From Argyresthia goedartella (lineage: Eukaryota; Arthropoda; Insecta; Lepidoptera; Argyresthiidae), in the NCBI GenBank assembly GCA_949825045.1, contig OX463815.1, forward strand, positions 30,805,356 to 30,869,355: DNA of 64,000 nucleotides. The letters are read 5' to 3'. This document shows, one piece after another, positions 11,401 to 20,299 of the stretch. Numbering within the stretch: the stretch's first letter is position 1; each line of letters begins with the position of its first letter. The notes beneath the pieces are model-generated. The model saw only the letters and a list, made by a program, of their open reading frames with translations. It ran no database searches and was not told where the DNA came from. The position numbers and the translations under genes are program-made.

Positions 11401-12871
11401 AAACGACTGGAATTATGATATCATCCAGGTGAACGAAATTGCATATATGTAATTGCTTTACTGTGAGTTATCAGTGGTGTTTAACGCCAATGTTATAACA
11501 TTAATTATATCTATACAATACTATATCTACAAGTACCGTATATATCGGTCGTGTAGTATGCGTGGACTTGACGTCTGTGACTGTGGGTAAAGGCCTATGC
11601 CCTCGGTGGGGAAATTAATGGGCTACATTCATTATTATTATATAAGTTTTATTGAGTAATATGCCTTCGTATGCGAGTCCTACTGGCATTTGACCGATTT
11701 TTTACTTCTCAACGTCTGCATCGCGAGATTGCTATAGCGAACTATAATAGTATAATCCCCTGCCCCGGGTAACAATGGACTTTACCTGCCTGCTCACGGA
11801 GAATAAACTGTGGGAATGGACGCAAGATGTCATTGTCGGAAACTAAACAAAGTTCAAGTGCGAATAACGTGTGTGGGTTCCCAACTGTCGTAAAGTTTAT
11901 TTGAGCCCTTAATAAATGATAGCTTCATCAAAAATGGGATTATTTAGGAAAGGATATAAAGGTGAATTCTGCTGACATTACCTGGAATGCACGCATAAAA
12001 TAACAAATATCTATCCATATTATCAACTTTCCTGTCTCCTGTTCCATATTTTTGAGTCTATTTGTTGATTTCTTGTTGTTTTCAGACAATGGCTAACAGA
12101 CAGAAATTTAACAGCTAGTCAGAGAAATCTCGAGAGAATTTTGAAATCTGTACCTACTAACGGAACCCTAATACCAACCCTCAAGGACTGCGCTGGGTTC
12201 TGTGCTTCAACAATCTCTCCATTCACAGAATGCACGTGTAATATTTACACACGTGTGTCGGAAAATCGAATCAATATGAATCGAACTTTTGCGTGACTGT
12301 TGTGAGAAAGATTTACGATGAACAAACATAAAAAGTGTTTTTTATTATGTCGATTGATAGTTCAGTTATCACGGGGCGAGGGGGAATATGAATACTGGTA
12401 CGCGGGAATGCAAAGATTAGCCTGCAAGGGATGTTATTGTTACAAGTTGAACAATGCGTAATTTTTCATCTGTACTGTGAAGTTTTATCTTTAACTTAAT
12501 AGACATTTAATGATTAATTGAACGGACGGACTTACGGTGATGTAAAAGACCGTGAAAAAACCTTCACAGCTGATGAGCCAGTCTAACAGTGCGGATCCAG
12601 CTTTAATTTCAGGGGGAGGGGGGCTCATACAGTCAAGGCCTGGTCAGGATCAGCTCCAATCCGTTGCAAGCTACAAGCACAAACTGACAAGACCCAGTCC
12701 AGGGGGGTCATGACCCACATGACCCCCCCTGGATCGGCCCTTGCAGTCTACTGTCACGCAAATTGGTGTATTGAATATCTGGCTAAGCGTGGCCATAATT
12801 GTGCCTCTGCCACCCCGTGAGGCAATGTTGTGTTTTATGTGTGAGTGAAGCAAACTGTCAAATCAGTTATT

Positions 12872-13115
12872 TGACGACCCGAAGGGCCGAGTCGGCAGTG
12901 ACCCTGCCTACAAAGCCAACGGTCCCGGGTTCGAGTCCCGGAGGGGCAAATATTTGTTTGATGAGGACGGATGTTTGTACCCTAGTCATGGTTGTTTATC
13001 TATCTAAGTATAATATTTATCTATATAAGTATGTGTATCGTTGTCTAGTACCCAAGGTACATGGAATAGTTTGAGGCTAGATCAATGTGTGTCAATAGTG
13101 TCCAACGTATCATTA
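12872..13115 (+). mobile_element. tRNA-derived SINE
   Basis: A tRNA-like head starts TGACGACCCGAAGGGCCGAG. It has an internal promoter B box (GGTTCGAGTCCCGG at about 12930). The tail contains TACCCTAGTCATGGTTGT and GATCAATGTGTGTC. Copies are at 51661 (+), 58688 (-), 61588 (+), with a relative at 63103 (-). It closes repeat A, as the copy at 51661 closes repeat B. It is not a functional tRNA, because the 3' side runs straight into a long SINE body. Confidence 0.85.
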
Positions 13116-13423
13116 AAGTTCCCTCTACTTGCACTAAAAGTTTGTAGATAAAAACATGTAAGTAGGCGAAGAGTTTTGTTCATCTAAGGTTACTTACAAA
13201 TAAATCACAGAGTTAAAGTAAGTAAAATGCAAAGAGTTTCGTTATTCAGAGAAATGAATGGACGATAAATATAAATACAGTAGGCGCAAAGGCAATGTAT
13301 GAAATATTATTAATATTTATGTCCATTACATACTCTACCTAGGTAATATATACAATGTCCAGGGATTACATAGAATACCTACTTGTCTACCAGCAATGTG
13401 TAAAATAAATAGATTTTGGTAGA
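13116..13423. other. AT-rich interval, nothing recognised
   Basis: There is no ORF of substance, no TIR and no RNA gene. The stretch separates repeat A from an inverted pair of MITE remnants. Confidence 0.5.
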
Positions 13424-13712
13424 ATATCAGGGCAAAATACTGCGGTAGCTTAGGTGAAGGGTAAAGGGGGTGAGCGAAGCGAAGCCCCCGTTTATCCTTC
13501 CTGTTAGGTTGAACATGTAAGAACAACATAAAATACTTAGTTTTAAGATAACTCAATGCAATTAGCACTTGCAATTTGATATACATACTACCCGGTCACA
13601 TGTATATTGTTCTGTCTTAGATGTCCAACCTAACACGAAGGATATAGGGGGCTTCGCTTCGCTCACCTCCTTTACCCTTCACCTAAGCTACCGCAGTGTT
13701 TTACTCTTTTAC
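13424..13712. repeat. Inverted pair of GCGAAGC-hairpin MITE fragments
   Basis: Two fragments face each other: 13424-13530 in reverse (ATCAGGGCAAAATACTGCGG to TGTTAGGTTGAACATGTAAG) and 13605-13712 forward (CCAACCTAACACGAAGGATA to CTAAGCTACCGCAGTG). Each contains the self-complementary GCTTCGCTTCGCTC core next to a GGGGG/CCCCC stem. A 25-nt direct repeat, starting ATAACTCAATGCAATT, flanks the second fragment at 13548-13572 and 13780-13804. Confidence 0.75.
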
Positions 13713-13879
13713 ATACATTACCGGCTGCGCATTGGGTATTTCCGGATTATATTGCCTGTAACATATCTACTAAATCATAATAACTCAATGCAATTGGCAC
13801 TTGCGCCTGATGAAATAAACAGAGCACTATACATATGTATATTTGATTATTGAATAAAAATACTAAAATTATAACTAAT

Positions 13880-14155
13880 TGACGACCTCTGTGGTGCATG
13901 GTGGTGCTCTTTGTTTTGGGTTGTGGCTCTTTCTACCATACTAGAGTTCCAGGGCTCGATCCCTCGGCTGGGGAGCGGGGGATAAAGAAAAACAAAATCC
14001 CAGGTCTTGGCTTTCAGTAATAATGTTATTTATTACTCAAAGGGTCTTGGATGTTTATGTTTGTAATGTCACTGTTTCTGGTTTCCACGACAGAGGCTAT
14101 CCTAATGTGGGGTCGGAAGCAATATATTTGCCTTTAAATAAATGTTTATATCAAT
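13880..14155 (+). mobile_element. Degenerate SINE, second type
   Basis: The head reads GACGACCTCTGTGGTGCATGG with a decayed B box, GGCTCGATCCC. The tail has CTTGGATGTTTATGTTTGTAA and CCACGACAGAGGCTATCCTA. The better copy is at 56585-56805, which shares head and tail. It is related to but distinct from the SINE at 12872. Confidence 0.7.
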
Positions 14156-14857
14156 AGGTATGTACCGGTTCATTTAGATTCCTGATAGGAAATTATGAAT
14201 ACTAAATAAACTAGAATAGATCTCAAGATCTCGAATCACGATAAGAGTCAGCAAAAATATGATTCGGGTCATTCGAGACGAGCAAAATCGCGACCACAAC
14301 GCGACTCGTATCATCGCTAGCTGAAGTTCCACATTTCAACAAAACACACACACACAAAAACACACAATACAAAACAGTGTTCGTTAGTTTCGTTTTGGTC
14401 GAGAAATAATTGGTAGTTGGCGTGGGTGGCAGCTGTTAATTCACGAAAGAAAATTCTCGAATAACCCAACCAAAAGTAAAAGCTCGAAAACAGATCGTTC
14501 TGTCAACAAAATGCATGTTCATTCTCTCATGCATGACTATGTTACATAAATAAGAAAGAGACAGTTCTATTTGATGAAAAGAGACAAACCGACATTCTGG
14601 AAACTAAGAAGACGACAAATGATACCATCCTCGAATTTAAATGAATTCCCTACATTGCAATTTAATATTTTTATTAACACTATTTATTTGTATCTACCTG
14701 ATAGAATGTATGTAACACATAATTATTTAAATAATCCCTATTTGGAATCCCGTTATTGTTGCTAAGCTTTGAGGATCAATAGTGCTTGCTGCTCGTTTAT
14801 TTGTAAAAAAACCTATAAATAACTTCCTATAGATTATATAAAGGTTAGTATTTAATC
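14156..14857. other. AT-rich interval upstream of hsp70, nothing coding
   Basis: It contains a short CA-rich stretch at about 14341-14370 and no supported gene. The ORF at 14571 has no recognisable features and unremarkable composition, so it is taken as chance. Confidence 0.5.
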
Positions 14858-15093
14858 GCACATCAAAAATACTGATTTGCTCAGCAAAAAAGGATCAGCA
14901 AAAACACTTTTATGCTTTAAACATTTTATGTGTACTCAAGTTTATGTTTTAAGTATTTTTGTTGTTCTTACATGTTCAATCTAACACGAAGGATAAAGGA
15001 GGCTTCGCTTCGCTCACCCCCTTTACCCTTCACCAAACCTACCGCAGCATTTTGCCCTGATATTCGCTGGGCAAATCCCTATTTTTGATGTGC
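14858..15093 (+). mobile_element. GCGAAGC-hairpin MITE, full copy with TIRs
   Basis: Terminal inverted repeats of about 30 bp are visible: GCACATCAAAAATACTGATT at the left, and TCCCTATTTTTGATGTGC at the right, its imperfect reverse complement. The interior has the conserved block TTCTTACATGTTCAATCTAA, then the GCTTCGCTTCGCTC core, then ATTTTGCCCTGATATT. Other TIR-bearing copies are at 18017 and 23230. It is non-coding and presumably moved by a transposase elsewhere. It ends about 380 bp before the hsp70 start site and about 250 bp before the first heat-shock element. Confidence 0.85.
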
Positions 15094-15344
15094 AGTTTAA
15101 TATTTCCCTTATATAAATTTGATTTACTTAGTACTTAAAAAAACTACAGAGCTACCAACCGCTTCATAAAGGTAAAGCCACAGCACGCTACGAGTACCTA
15201 AGTAGAGAGAACTAAAACTGATTCTTTCATACCTAATTGCACAGATCCGAGAAAATATAATTCAGCTTGCAACCCCATAACCATTCACTTCTTTCTAACA
15301 TATAGCTTCATCTCTTTCCTACAAATCACCGTTAATGATTGGTT

Positions 15345-15362
15345 GAACTTTCCCGAACATTC
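15345..15362 (+). promoter_or_regulatory. Perfect four-unit heat-shock element
   Basis: The sequence GAACTTTCCCGAACATTC is four alternating GAA/TTC pentamer cores with exact 2-nt spacing, the binding site for a heat-shock factor trimer. It lies about 95 bp upstream of the TATA box of hsp70. Confidence 0.93.
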
Positions 15363-15370
15363 TACCCCAT

Positions 15371-15411
15371 GAACGTTCTGATTGGACGTTCCAAAATGTT
15401 CTAGAGAGTTC
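15371..15411 (+). promoter_or_regulatory. Second heat-shock element array with inverted CCAAT
   Basis: GAACGTTC opens the array. It then continues at regular 5-nt spacing, with GGA, TTC at 15389, an imperfect AAA, TTC at 15399, an imperfect GAG and TTC at 15409. An ATTGG (reverse CCAAT) at 15381 sits inside it. Several units are degenerate, so cooperative binding with the upstream perfect element is likely (inference). Confidence 0.8.
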
Positions 15412-15440
15412 TCGCATCTGATTCGTCGGCCTCCGAGGGG

Positions 15441-15477
15441 TATAAAAGCGAGAGTTCGGCGCGGCAATGCATTCAGT
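15441..15477 (+). promoter_or_regulatory. hsp70 core promoter: TATA box and initiator
   Basis: TATAAAAG lies at 15441-15448 and an arthropod initiator TCAGT at 15473-15477, with the spacing expected between TATA and start site. Transcription most likely starts at the A at 15475. This leaves a 5' UTR of about 138 nt, A-rich and without an intron, as in other insect hsp70 genes. Confidence 0.88.
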
Positions 15478-15612
15478 ATTTGAAAACACAAGCAAGCGCG
15501 AAGAAGTGAAGAAGCGAACCGTTGATAACTTATACTGGTTATTTCAACCGACTACTACGACAAGTTTTACAGTGAATATTGTGAAATATTACAAGGAAAT
15601 AAAAAAACTATA

Positions 15613-17034
15613 ATGCCAGCTATCGGAATAGATCTTGGAACCACATACTCGTGCGTTGGCGTGTGGCAGCACGGCAACGTAGAGATCATTGCCAACGACC
15701 AAGGAAACCGAACTACCCCGTCATACGTCGCATTTACCGACACGGAGCGGCTGATCGGAGACGCGGCCAAGAACCAGGTCGCCCTCAATCCGAGCAACTC
15801 TGTGTTCGACGCCAAACGACTCATCGGCCGCAAGTATGATGACCCGAAGATCCAACAAGACATGAAGCACTGGCCCTTCAAAGTGGCAAACGACTGCGGC
15901 AAGCCCAAGATACGCGTACAGTTCAAAGGAGAGATCAAGACCTTCGCCCCCGAAGAGATCAGCAGCATGGTGCTCACGAAGATGAAGGAGACCGCCGAAG
16001 CGTACTTGGGCGCGGCAGTTCGGGACGCGGTGATCACAGTGCCCGCCTACTTCAACGACTCACAGAGACAAGCCACCAAAGATGCCGGAGCGATCGCCGG
16101 ACTGAACGTGCTGCGCATCATCAACGAGCCCACCGCAGCCGCCCTCGCATACGGTCTCGACAAGAACCTCAAAGGAGAACGAAACGTGCTTATCTTCGAC
16201 CTTGGAGGTGGCACGTTCGACGTTTCCATCCTCACCATCGACGAAGGATCTCTCTTCGAAGTGAGAGCCACAGCCGGGGACACTCACCTCGGCGGAGAAG
16301 ACTTCGACAACCGCCTAGTAAGTCACCTCGCTGATGAATTCAAACGCAAGTACAAGAAAGACATCGGCGGGAATGCGCGTGCGCTGCGCCGTCTACGAAC
16401 GGCGGCCGAGCGAGCCAAGCGAACCCTGTCCTCCAGCACCGAGGCCACTATAGAGATCGACGCTCTACACGAAGGAGTGGACTTCTACACGCGCGTGTCC
16501 CGGGCGCGCTTTGAAGAACTCTGCGCTGATCTGTTCCGTGGCACCTTGGCGCCGGTAGAGCAGGCACTCAAAGATGCCAAGTTTGACAAGAGCTCCATCC
16601 ACGACGTGGTCCTCGTGGGCGGATCCACCCGCATCCCTAAAGTGCAGAGCATGCTCCAGAACTTCTTCAACGGCAAGAAGCTCAACCTTTCCATCAACCC
16701 GGACGAGGCGGTCGCTTACGGCGCGGCAGTCCAGGCCGCCATACTGAGCGGCGAGCAGCACAGCAAGATCCAGGACGTGTTGCTAGTGGACGTCGCGCCG
16801 CTGTCGATGGGCATCGAGACTGCAGGCGGAGTCATGACGAAGATCGTCGAACGTAACGCGAAGATCCCGTGCAAGCAGTCACAGACTTTCACCACCTACT
16901 CCGACAACCAGCCTGCTGTCACTATCCAGGTGTACGAGGGCGAGAGAGCGATGACCAAAGACAACAACCTGCTCGGCCGCTTTGACCTCACCGGAATACC
17001 GCCGGCGCCTCGTGGAGTGCCCAAAATCGACGTG

Positions 17035-17070
<36 letters not shown>

Positions 17071-17523
17071 TCCGCCAAAGACAACAGCACCGGCCTCAGC
17101 AAGAACATCGTCATCAAGAACGACAAGGGGCGCCTGTCGCAGGCCGAGATCGACCGCATGCTGTCCGAAGCTGACCAATACAAGGAAGAGGACGAACGGC
17201 AAAGGCTACGTGTATCCGCACGCAACCAGCTCGAAGGCTACGTGTTCAGCGTGAAGCAAGCCCTGGAGGAGGCCGGTGGCAAGCTGAGCGAGCAGGACAC
17301 GGATACGGCTCGCGGTGAGTGCGACGAAGCGCTCAAGTGGCTGGACAACAACACGCTGGCGGAGAGAGACGAGTACGAGCATAAGCTGAAGCAGCTGCAG
17401 CAAGTGTGCGCGCCCGTCATGAGCAAGCTGCATGGCGCGGGGGGCATGGGCGCAGGAGGCATGTCAGGGGGGCAGCAGTTTGGCGGCGGGAACGGCGGAC
17501 CCACGGTGGAAGAGGTCGACTAA
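15613..17523 (+). CDS. Hsp70: Heat shock protein 70, inducible cytosolic type
   Basis: This is an intronless gene for a 636-residue ATP-dependent chaperone that binds unfolded proteins. The nucleotide-binding domain shows the three family signatures: [13 protein letters not shown] at residues 4-16, [14 protein letters not shown] at 194-207 and [14 protein letters not shown] at 332-345. A substrate-binding domain, a helical lid and a Gly-rich tail ending EEVD follow; EEVD marks the cytosolic/nuclear form and the docking site for TPR co-chaperones. It has no signal or mitochondrial targeting peptide. Lack of introns plus heat-shock elements upstream indicates a stress-inducible paralogue rather than the constitutive Hsc70. 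The frame is intact, and codons are GC-rich unlike the AT-rich surroundings. The ATG follows an A-rich leader. Antisense ORFs across it are artefacts of codon bias. Confidence 0.97.
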
Positions 17524-17707
17524 ACCGAAGATTCGAGATGTAAAGCCGGGCGAGTATTTTCTAGTTGATTAACCGGCCATACTTTGTGATCTCTAGCACA
17601 AAAACGCATTTGACTGTTATTAAAATTTAAGTGTAAATAGTATAGGTAGTTGTAACCTCATTAATAAGTAGGTATTTATTGTAGAACTAGCAGATGATTA
17701 TGAAATG

Positions 17708-17713
17708 AATAAA
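17708..17713 (+). terminator. hsp70 polyadenylation signal
   Basis: The first canonical AATAAA on the coding strand downstream of the hsp70 stop codon implies a 3' UTR of about 200 nt. The UTR is AT-rich, with ATTTA-like stretches. Confidence 0.7.
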
Positions 17714-17802
17714 ATTTGAATAGAACTATATGTTTTGATTTTTATTACACGACCTAGACTCTAGGTCCTAGATTAAGTCCCTGACCCCTTTCTACTAAAA
17801 TG

Positions 17803-17985
17803 TCTGGGTGAGGCGAAGAAACGAGCATAATTTTGTAAGTTCTGATTCGCGTAATTGCAATCAGTGTCATAGAAAAGTGCAGTTTGTGCCACAAGACAAC
17901 GCAAAATGAGAGTTGTCCCAAAGTATGCAATAGAAATTACGAAACTAACAACTCGCAAAATTATGCTCGTTTGGCCTCACCCAGA
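17803..17985. mobile_element. Short TIR element (MITE) after hsp70
   Basis: Ends are TCTGGGTGAGGCGAAGAAAC at the left and TTATGCTCGTTTGGCCTCACCCAGA at the right (last 20 shown by position 17966-17985). They are inverted repeats of about 30 bp that share AACGAGCATAATTTTG. The interior is non-coding, and no clear TSD was seen. Confidence 0.75.
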
Positions 17986-18016
17986 AAACTACTATAAAAT
18001 GGCTAGAATTTAATAA

Positions 18017-18142
18017 CACATCAAAAACACTGATTTTCACAGCAAAAAAAGATTCGCTTCGCTCACCCCCGTTACCCTTCACCTAAACTGCCGCAGTATT
18101 TTGCCCTGATATGTGCTACGAAAATCAGTATTATTGATGTGC
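18017..18142 (+). mobile_element. GCGAAGC-hairpin MITE, internally shortened copy
   Basis: The left TIR is CACATCAAAAACACTGATTT and the right one AAAATCAGTATTATTGATGTG. The interior keeps GATTCGCTTCGCTCACCCCC and ATTTTGCCCTGATATG but lacks the left half of the 14858 copy. Confidence 0.8.
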
Positions 18143-18537
18143 AGTTACTATTACATATTCTGTGGTGCAGTTTAATATTTCCCCTTTAAAATCACCCACT
18201 ACAATTACATGTGATATAATCAGAAAATTGTTTAATTCACTATGACAAAATTGATTCAGGTAAAAATAAGAAATATGTAAGATTTATTATATTTATTTAC
18301 ATCTTGGTTACAGAATTGCACAAAAAACTTAATACATTACACACTTCATCTTTTCAGAATAGGACACCAACATTCTAGATGTGTTACAGCTAATGTTAGA
18401 AGAGCAGCTGAACACTTAAGATCAACCAATGCTGACTGGCTAATATTAGGTGTTTGTATTTTTTTATTTTTAAAGATAAAGGGGACTTAGCTTCACTCAC
18501 ACCCTTTCCTTTCACCTACCCTGACCACCACTTCGCC
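18143..18537. other. AT-rich interval with a weak MITE trace
   Basis: The only recognisable item is a diverged piece of the GCGAAGC MITE at about 18470-18535 (GATAAAGGGGACTTAGCTTC and CTTTCACCTACC). No gene was found. Confidence 0.5.
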
Positions 18538-18643
18538 CATGTAAAATTAGAAAAACTAATATTAATAACAACATGTACATTAGTATTAACCATGTAAAAT
18601 TAGAAAAACTAATATTAATAACAACATGTACATTAGTATTAAC
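18538..18643 (+). repeat. Exact 53-bp tandem duplication
   Basis: The unit at 18538-18590, beginning CATGTAAAATTAGAAAAACT, is followed immediately by an identical copy at 18591-18643. Lack of any difference suggests a very recent event or an assembly artefact. Confidence 0.95.
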
Positions 18644-19120
18644 CTTCCCGCTTGCGTAAGCACTCTCTCAAGATGACAGATTATGTAAAACTGCTGACTT
18701 GCACAAGCACACCTACCATACAACCGTGCTTGCCAGAAGGCGCTGCCATCTGGAATTATTGATCCTGTGGGAACCCCATAGTATTTTTATTGCTGGTAAT
18801 ACTAACTGGAAATAAAGGAACAATCTGCCTTCTCTATGGTGTATCACACTTGATTGGTTGAGGCAAATTTAAGAAAAAAAAACTAGCTCGCGCAGGGATA
18901 CTCAAAATACTGGATTTTTCACAGGGTTGCACTCTATTACCCATAAAATAAGGTTGAAATTCGCAATCCAAATTTTTGCAGTTTCGCCGCCATGACAGCT
19001 CGGATTTTTATCGCCATATAGATTGGGATCTATACTGTAACGGTGGGAGTTAATAACTTAAGTCTAGCCAATTTTTTTTCATTAGCCATAACATATGCAA
19101 AAGATAAAAATGGAATTACT
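18644..19120. other. Interval downstream of the POLE4-like gene
   Basis: It is AT-rich, with no ORF and no RNA gene recognised. It would include the 3' UTR of the minus-strand gene at 19121-19995. No strong AATAAA was seen close to its stop. Confidence 0.5.
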
Positions 19121-19995
19121 TTAGTCAGAAGTCCAAGGCTCCTTCAAGGAAACATAAACTAAAATTATGGTTGTGTCTAGATCTTTCTTTGATATAGTTT
19201 TTCTCTTCTTTGTTGCAGTGTGTGTGTAAGTTTCTTTAGCAATTGTTTCTAGGAACAGCTCCTGAAAATAGAAAGAGTTATGATAAAATTATTTTTTCTG
19301 CATATTAACCTCAAAATAGCAACTTCGGCGCTTGATTTTGGGATCTCAGGTGGAAAAATTCTATTCCTAATTCGTTCGAAAACGCTTCTTTACGAACCTC
19401 GCTACGACTCGCCTTTGGCTTGTGCCGTAATCTTCTTGGTTCATAAATATAAGCCTTTGGGAACTCATACAAAATCTAGTATTTTATAAACCCAACTTGA
19501 CTCCACTGACACCACACTTGGATACCAAATGTCATTGGACCCATAACATCCTGACAGACCCCAGATTTTTTCCCCTCACCTAGGAATTGAGTATATAAGG
19601 CATTGCCTCAACCACTCAAAAACAGCAAAAACAACAGGAGAACAAATTAAGTGTTATAATAAAATTTGAATCAGAACCACCGTGGCTATAGTCATTACAA
19701 ACACAGCTTCTGTGTTGACCAAATTGACGTCTGGGTCCATTTTCATGAGGTTCTTTATCCTGGCCAATGGGAGTCGTGTCCTCCGTATCACGTCACTCCT
19801 GGCACTGTGTTGTTTATTCTCTACTTGCACAAGCCCTTCAGAACCCAGTAGTTCGGAGTCTTCTATGGTGTTTAGAGTTTCGGTCTCAATGCCGTCGGTG
19901 ATAGGAAGTTCGCTATCGACATAATGCTCTATTTGCTCCGAAACCTCGACTACGTCGGATATGTCGATGTCAGTGTAATGCTCGTCGTCAGTCAT
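19121..19995 (-). CDS. Pole4: Histone-fold protein like DNA polymerase epsilon subunit 4, C-terminus frameshifted
   Basis: There are two exons: 19995-19681 (105 codons, from MTDDEHYTDIDISD) and 19261-19121. They are joined by a GT/AG intron of 419 nt (donor after GCCACG, acceptor TTTTCAG). The acidic N-terminus leads into a histone fold, RLPLARIKNLMKMDPDV, then NTEAVFVMTIAT joined to ELFLETIAKETYTHTA and KKRKTISKKDLDTTI. In the family this small subunit pairs with POLE3 in polymerase epsilon and chromatin remodelling. The usual ending, FLEGALDF followed by a stop, is present but in another frame: about 7 nt are missing after DTTI, so the predicted protein ends in 14 unrelated residues. It may be a decaying gene, an allele or a sequencing error. 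The intron holds a small repeat with CCTCGCTACGACTCGCC. Confidence 0.8.
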
Positions 19996-20068
19996 TATGT
20001 TGTTTATTATTTATAATGTAATAAAATATCAGGACTGATTCACAATCGAAATGAAACTCACAAACGCG

Positions 20069-20286
20069 CTAACAGCCACGGTCAAACATAATTGTTTTTT
20101 TTTTAGTTGTTGGTTGAGCTTCTATTCTATTTTTGTGAATGGCAGTTGGTTGCCTATCGACAAATTCTGCCAGTGTCAGGTGTAAGGCTTGGCATGAATG
20201 ATTAGACAAGCCAAGGAATTTACAGACTACTCTGATGGAAATAATACTTTGTGAATGTTCTTTGTAGGATGTTAGTAAATAGACAT
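20069..20286 (-). CDS. Possible last exon of an unidentified gene
   Basis: A strong acceptor (TTTGTTTTAG) precedes an open frame of about 72 codons on the minus strand, in phase 2, ending in a stop at 20069. The peptide includes LLTSYKEHSQSIISIRVV, KFLGLSNHSCQALHLTLA and a basic Gln/Thr/Lys tail. It looks like real helical protein rather than chance sequence, but I do not recognise it. It ends only 74 bp before the ATG of the POLE4-like gene on the same strand. Upstream exons were not found: the adjacent DNA to the right is a LINE fragment. It could still be a random ORF. Confidence 0.35.
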
Positions 20287-20299
20287 CTAAAACAAACAT

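Larger units (their letters stand above)
9082..13115 (+). repeat. 4-kb dispersed repeat, copy A (empty-site copy)
   Basis: It begins TTTCTGTTGGCCGTTTAG and returns at 42467-51905 with the same internal order: GACGTCACGAGGTTCG, the TTCCGGGTTCGATTC box, the block around AAGGCAGATAGACCGCG, CCCCTGCCCCGGGTAAC, the G-rich palindrome, then a SINE. The last 550 bp are almost identical in the two copies; the rest is diverged by indels and substitutions. It has no coding ORF; the short ones inside are chance. It ends with the SINE at 12872. It may be a large non-autonomous element or a segmental duplication; no TIRs or TSD could be assigned. Copy A carries about 870 bp (10490-11360) that B lacks. Confidence 0.85.

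Noticed and set aside
12671..12853. Identical 60-codon minus-strand ORF here and at 51460-51642
   Set aside because: Its identity reflects the near-identical end of repeats A and B; the frame covers a G-rich palindrome and shows no protein-like pattern.
12890..12955. tRNA gene candidates at the SINE heads (also 51680, 58880, 61600 and 63300)
   Set aside because: A and B boxes are present, but the sequence continues into a long conserved tail shared by all copies and does not close into a clean acceptor stem; these are SINEs.
16047..17504. Several long ORFs on the minus strand and in other frames across hsp70
   Set aside because: They are shadows produced by the GC-rich codon bias of hsp70; no motif, and the sense frame is certain.
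19666..19924. Two plus-strand ORFs over the first POLE4-like exon
   Set aside because: They run opposite to a recognisable histone-fold exon and contain no domain.
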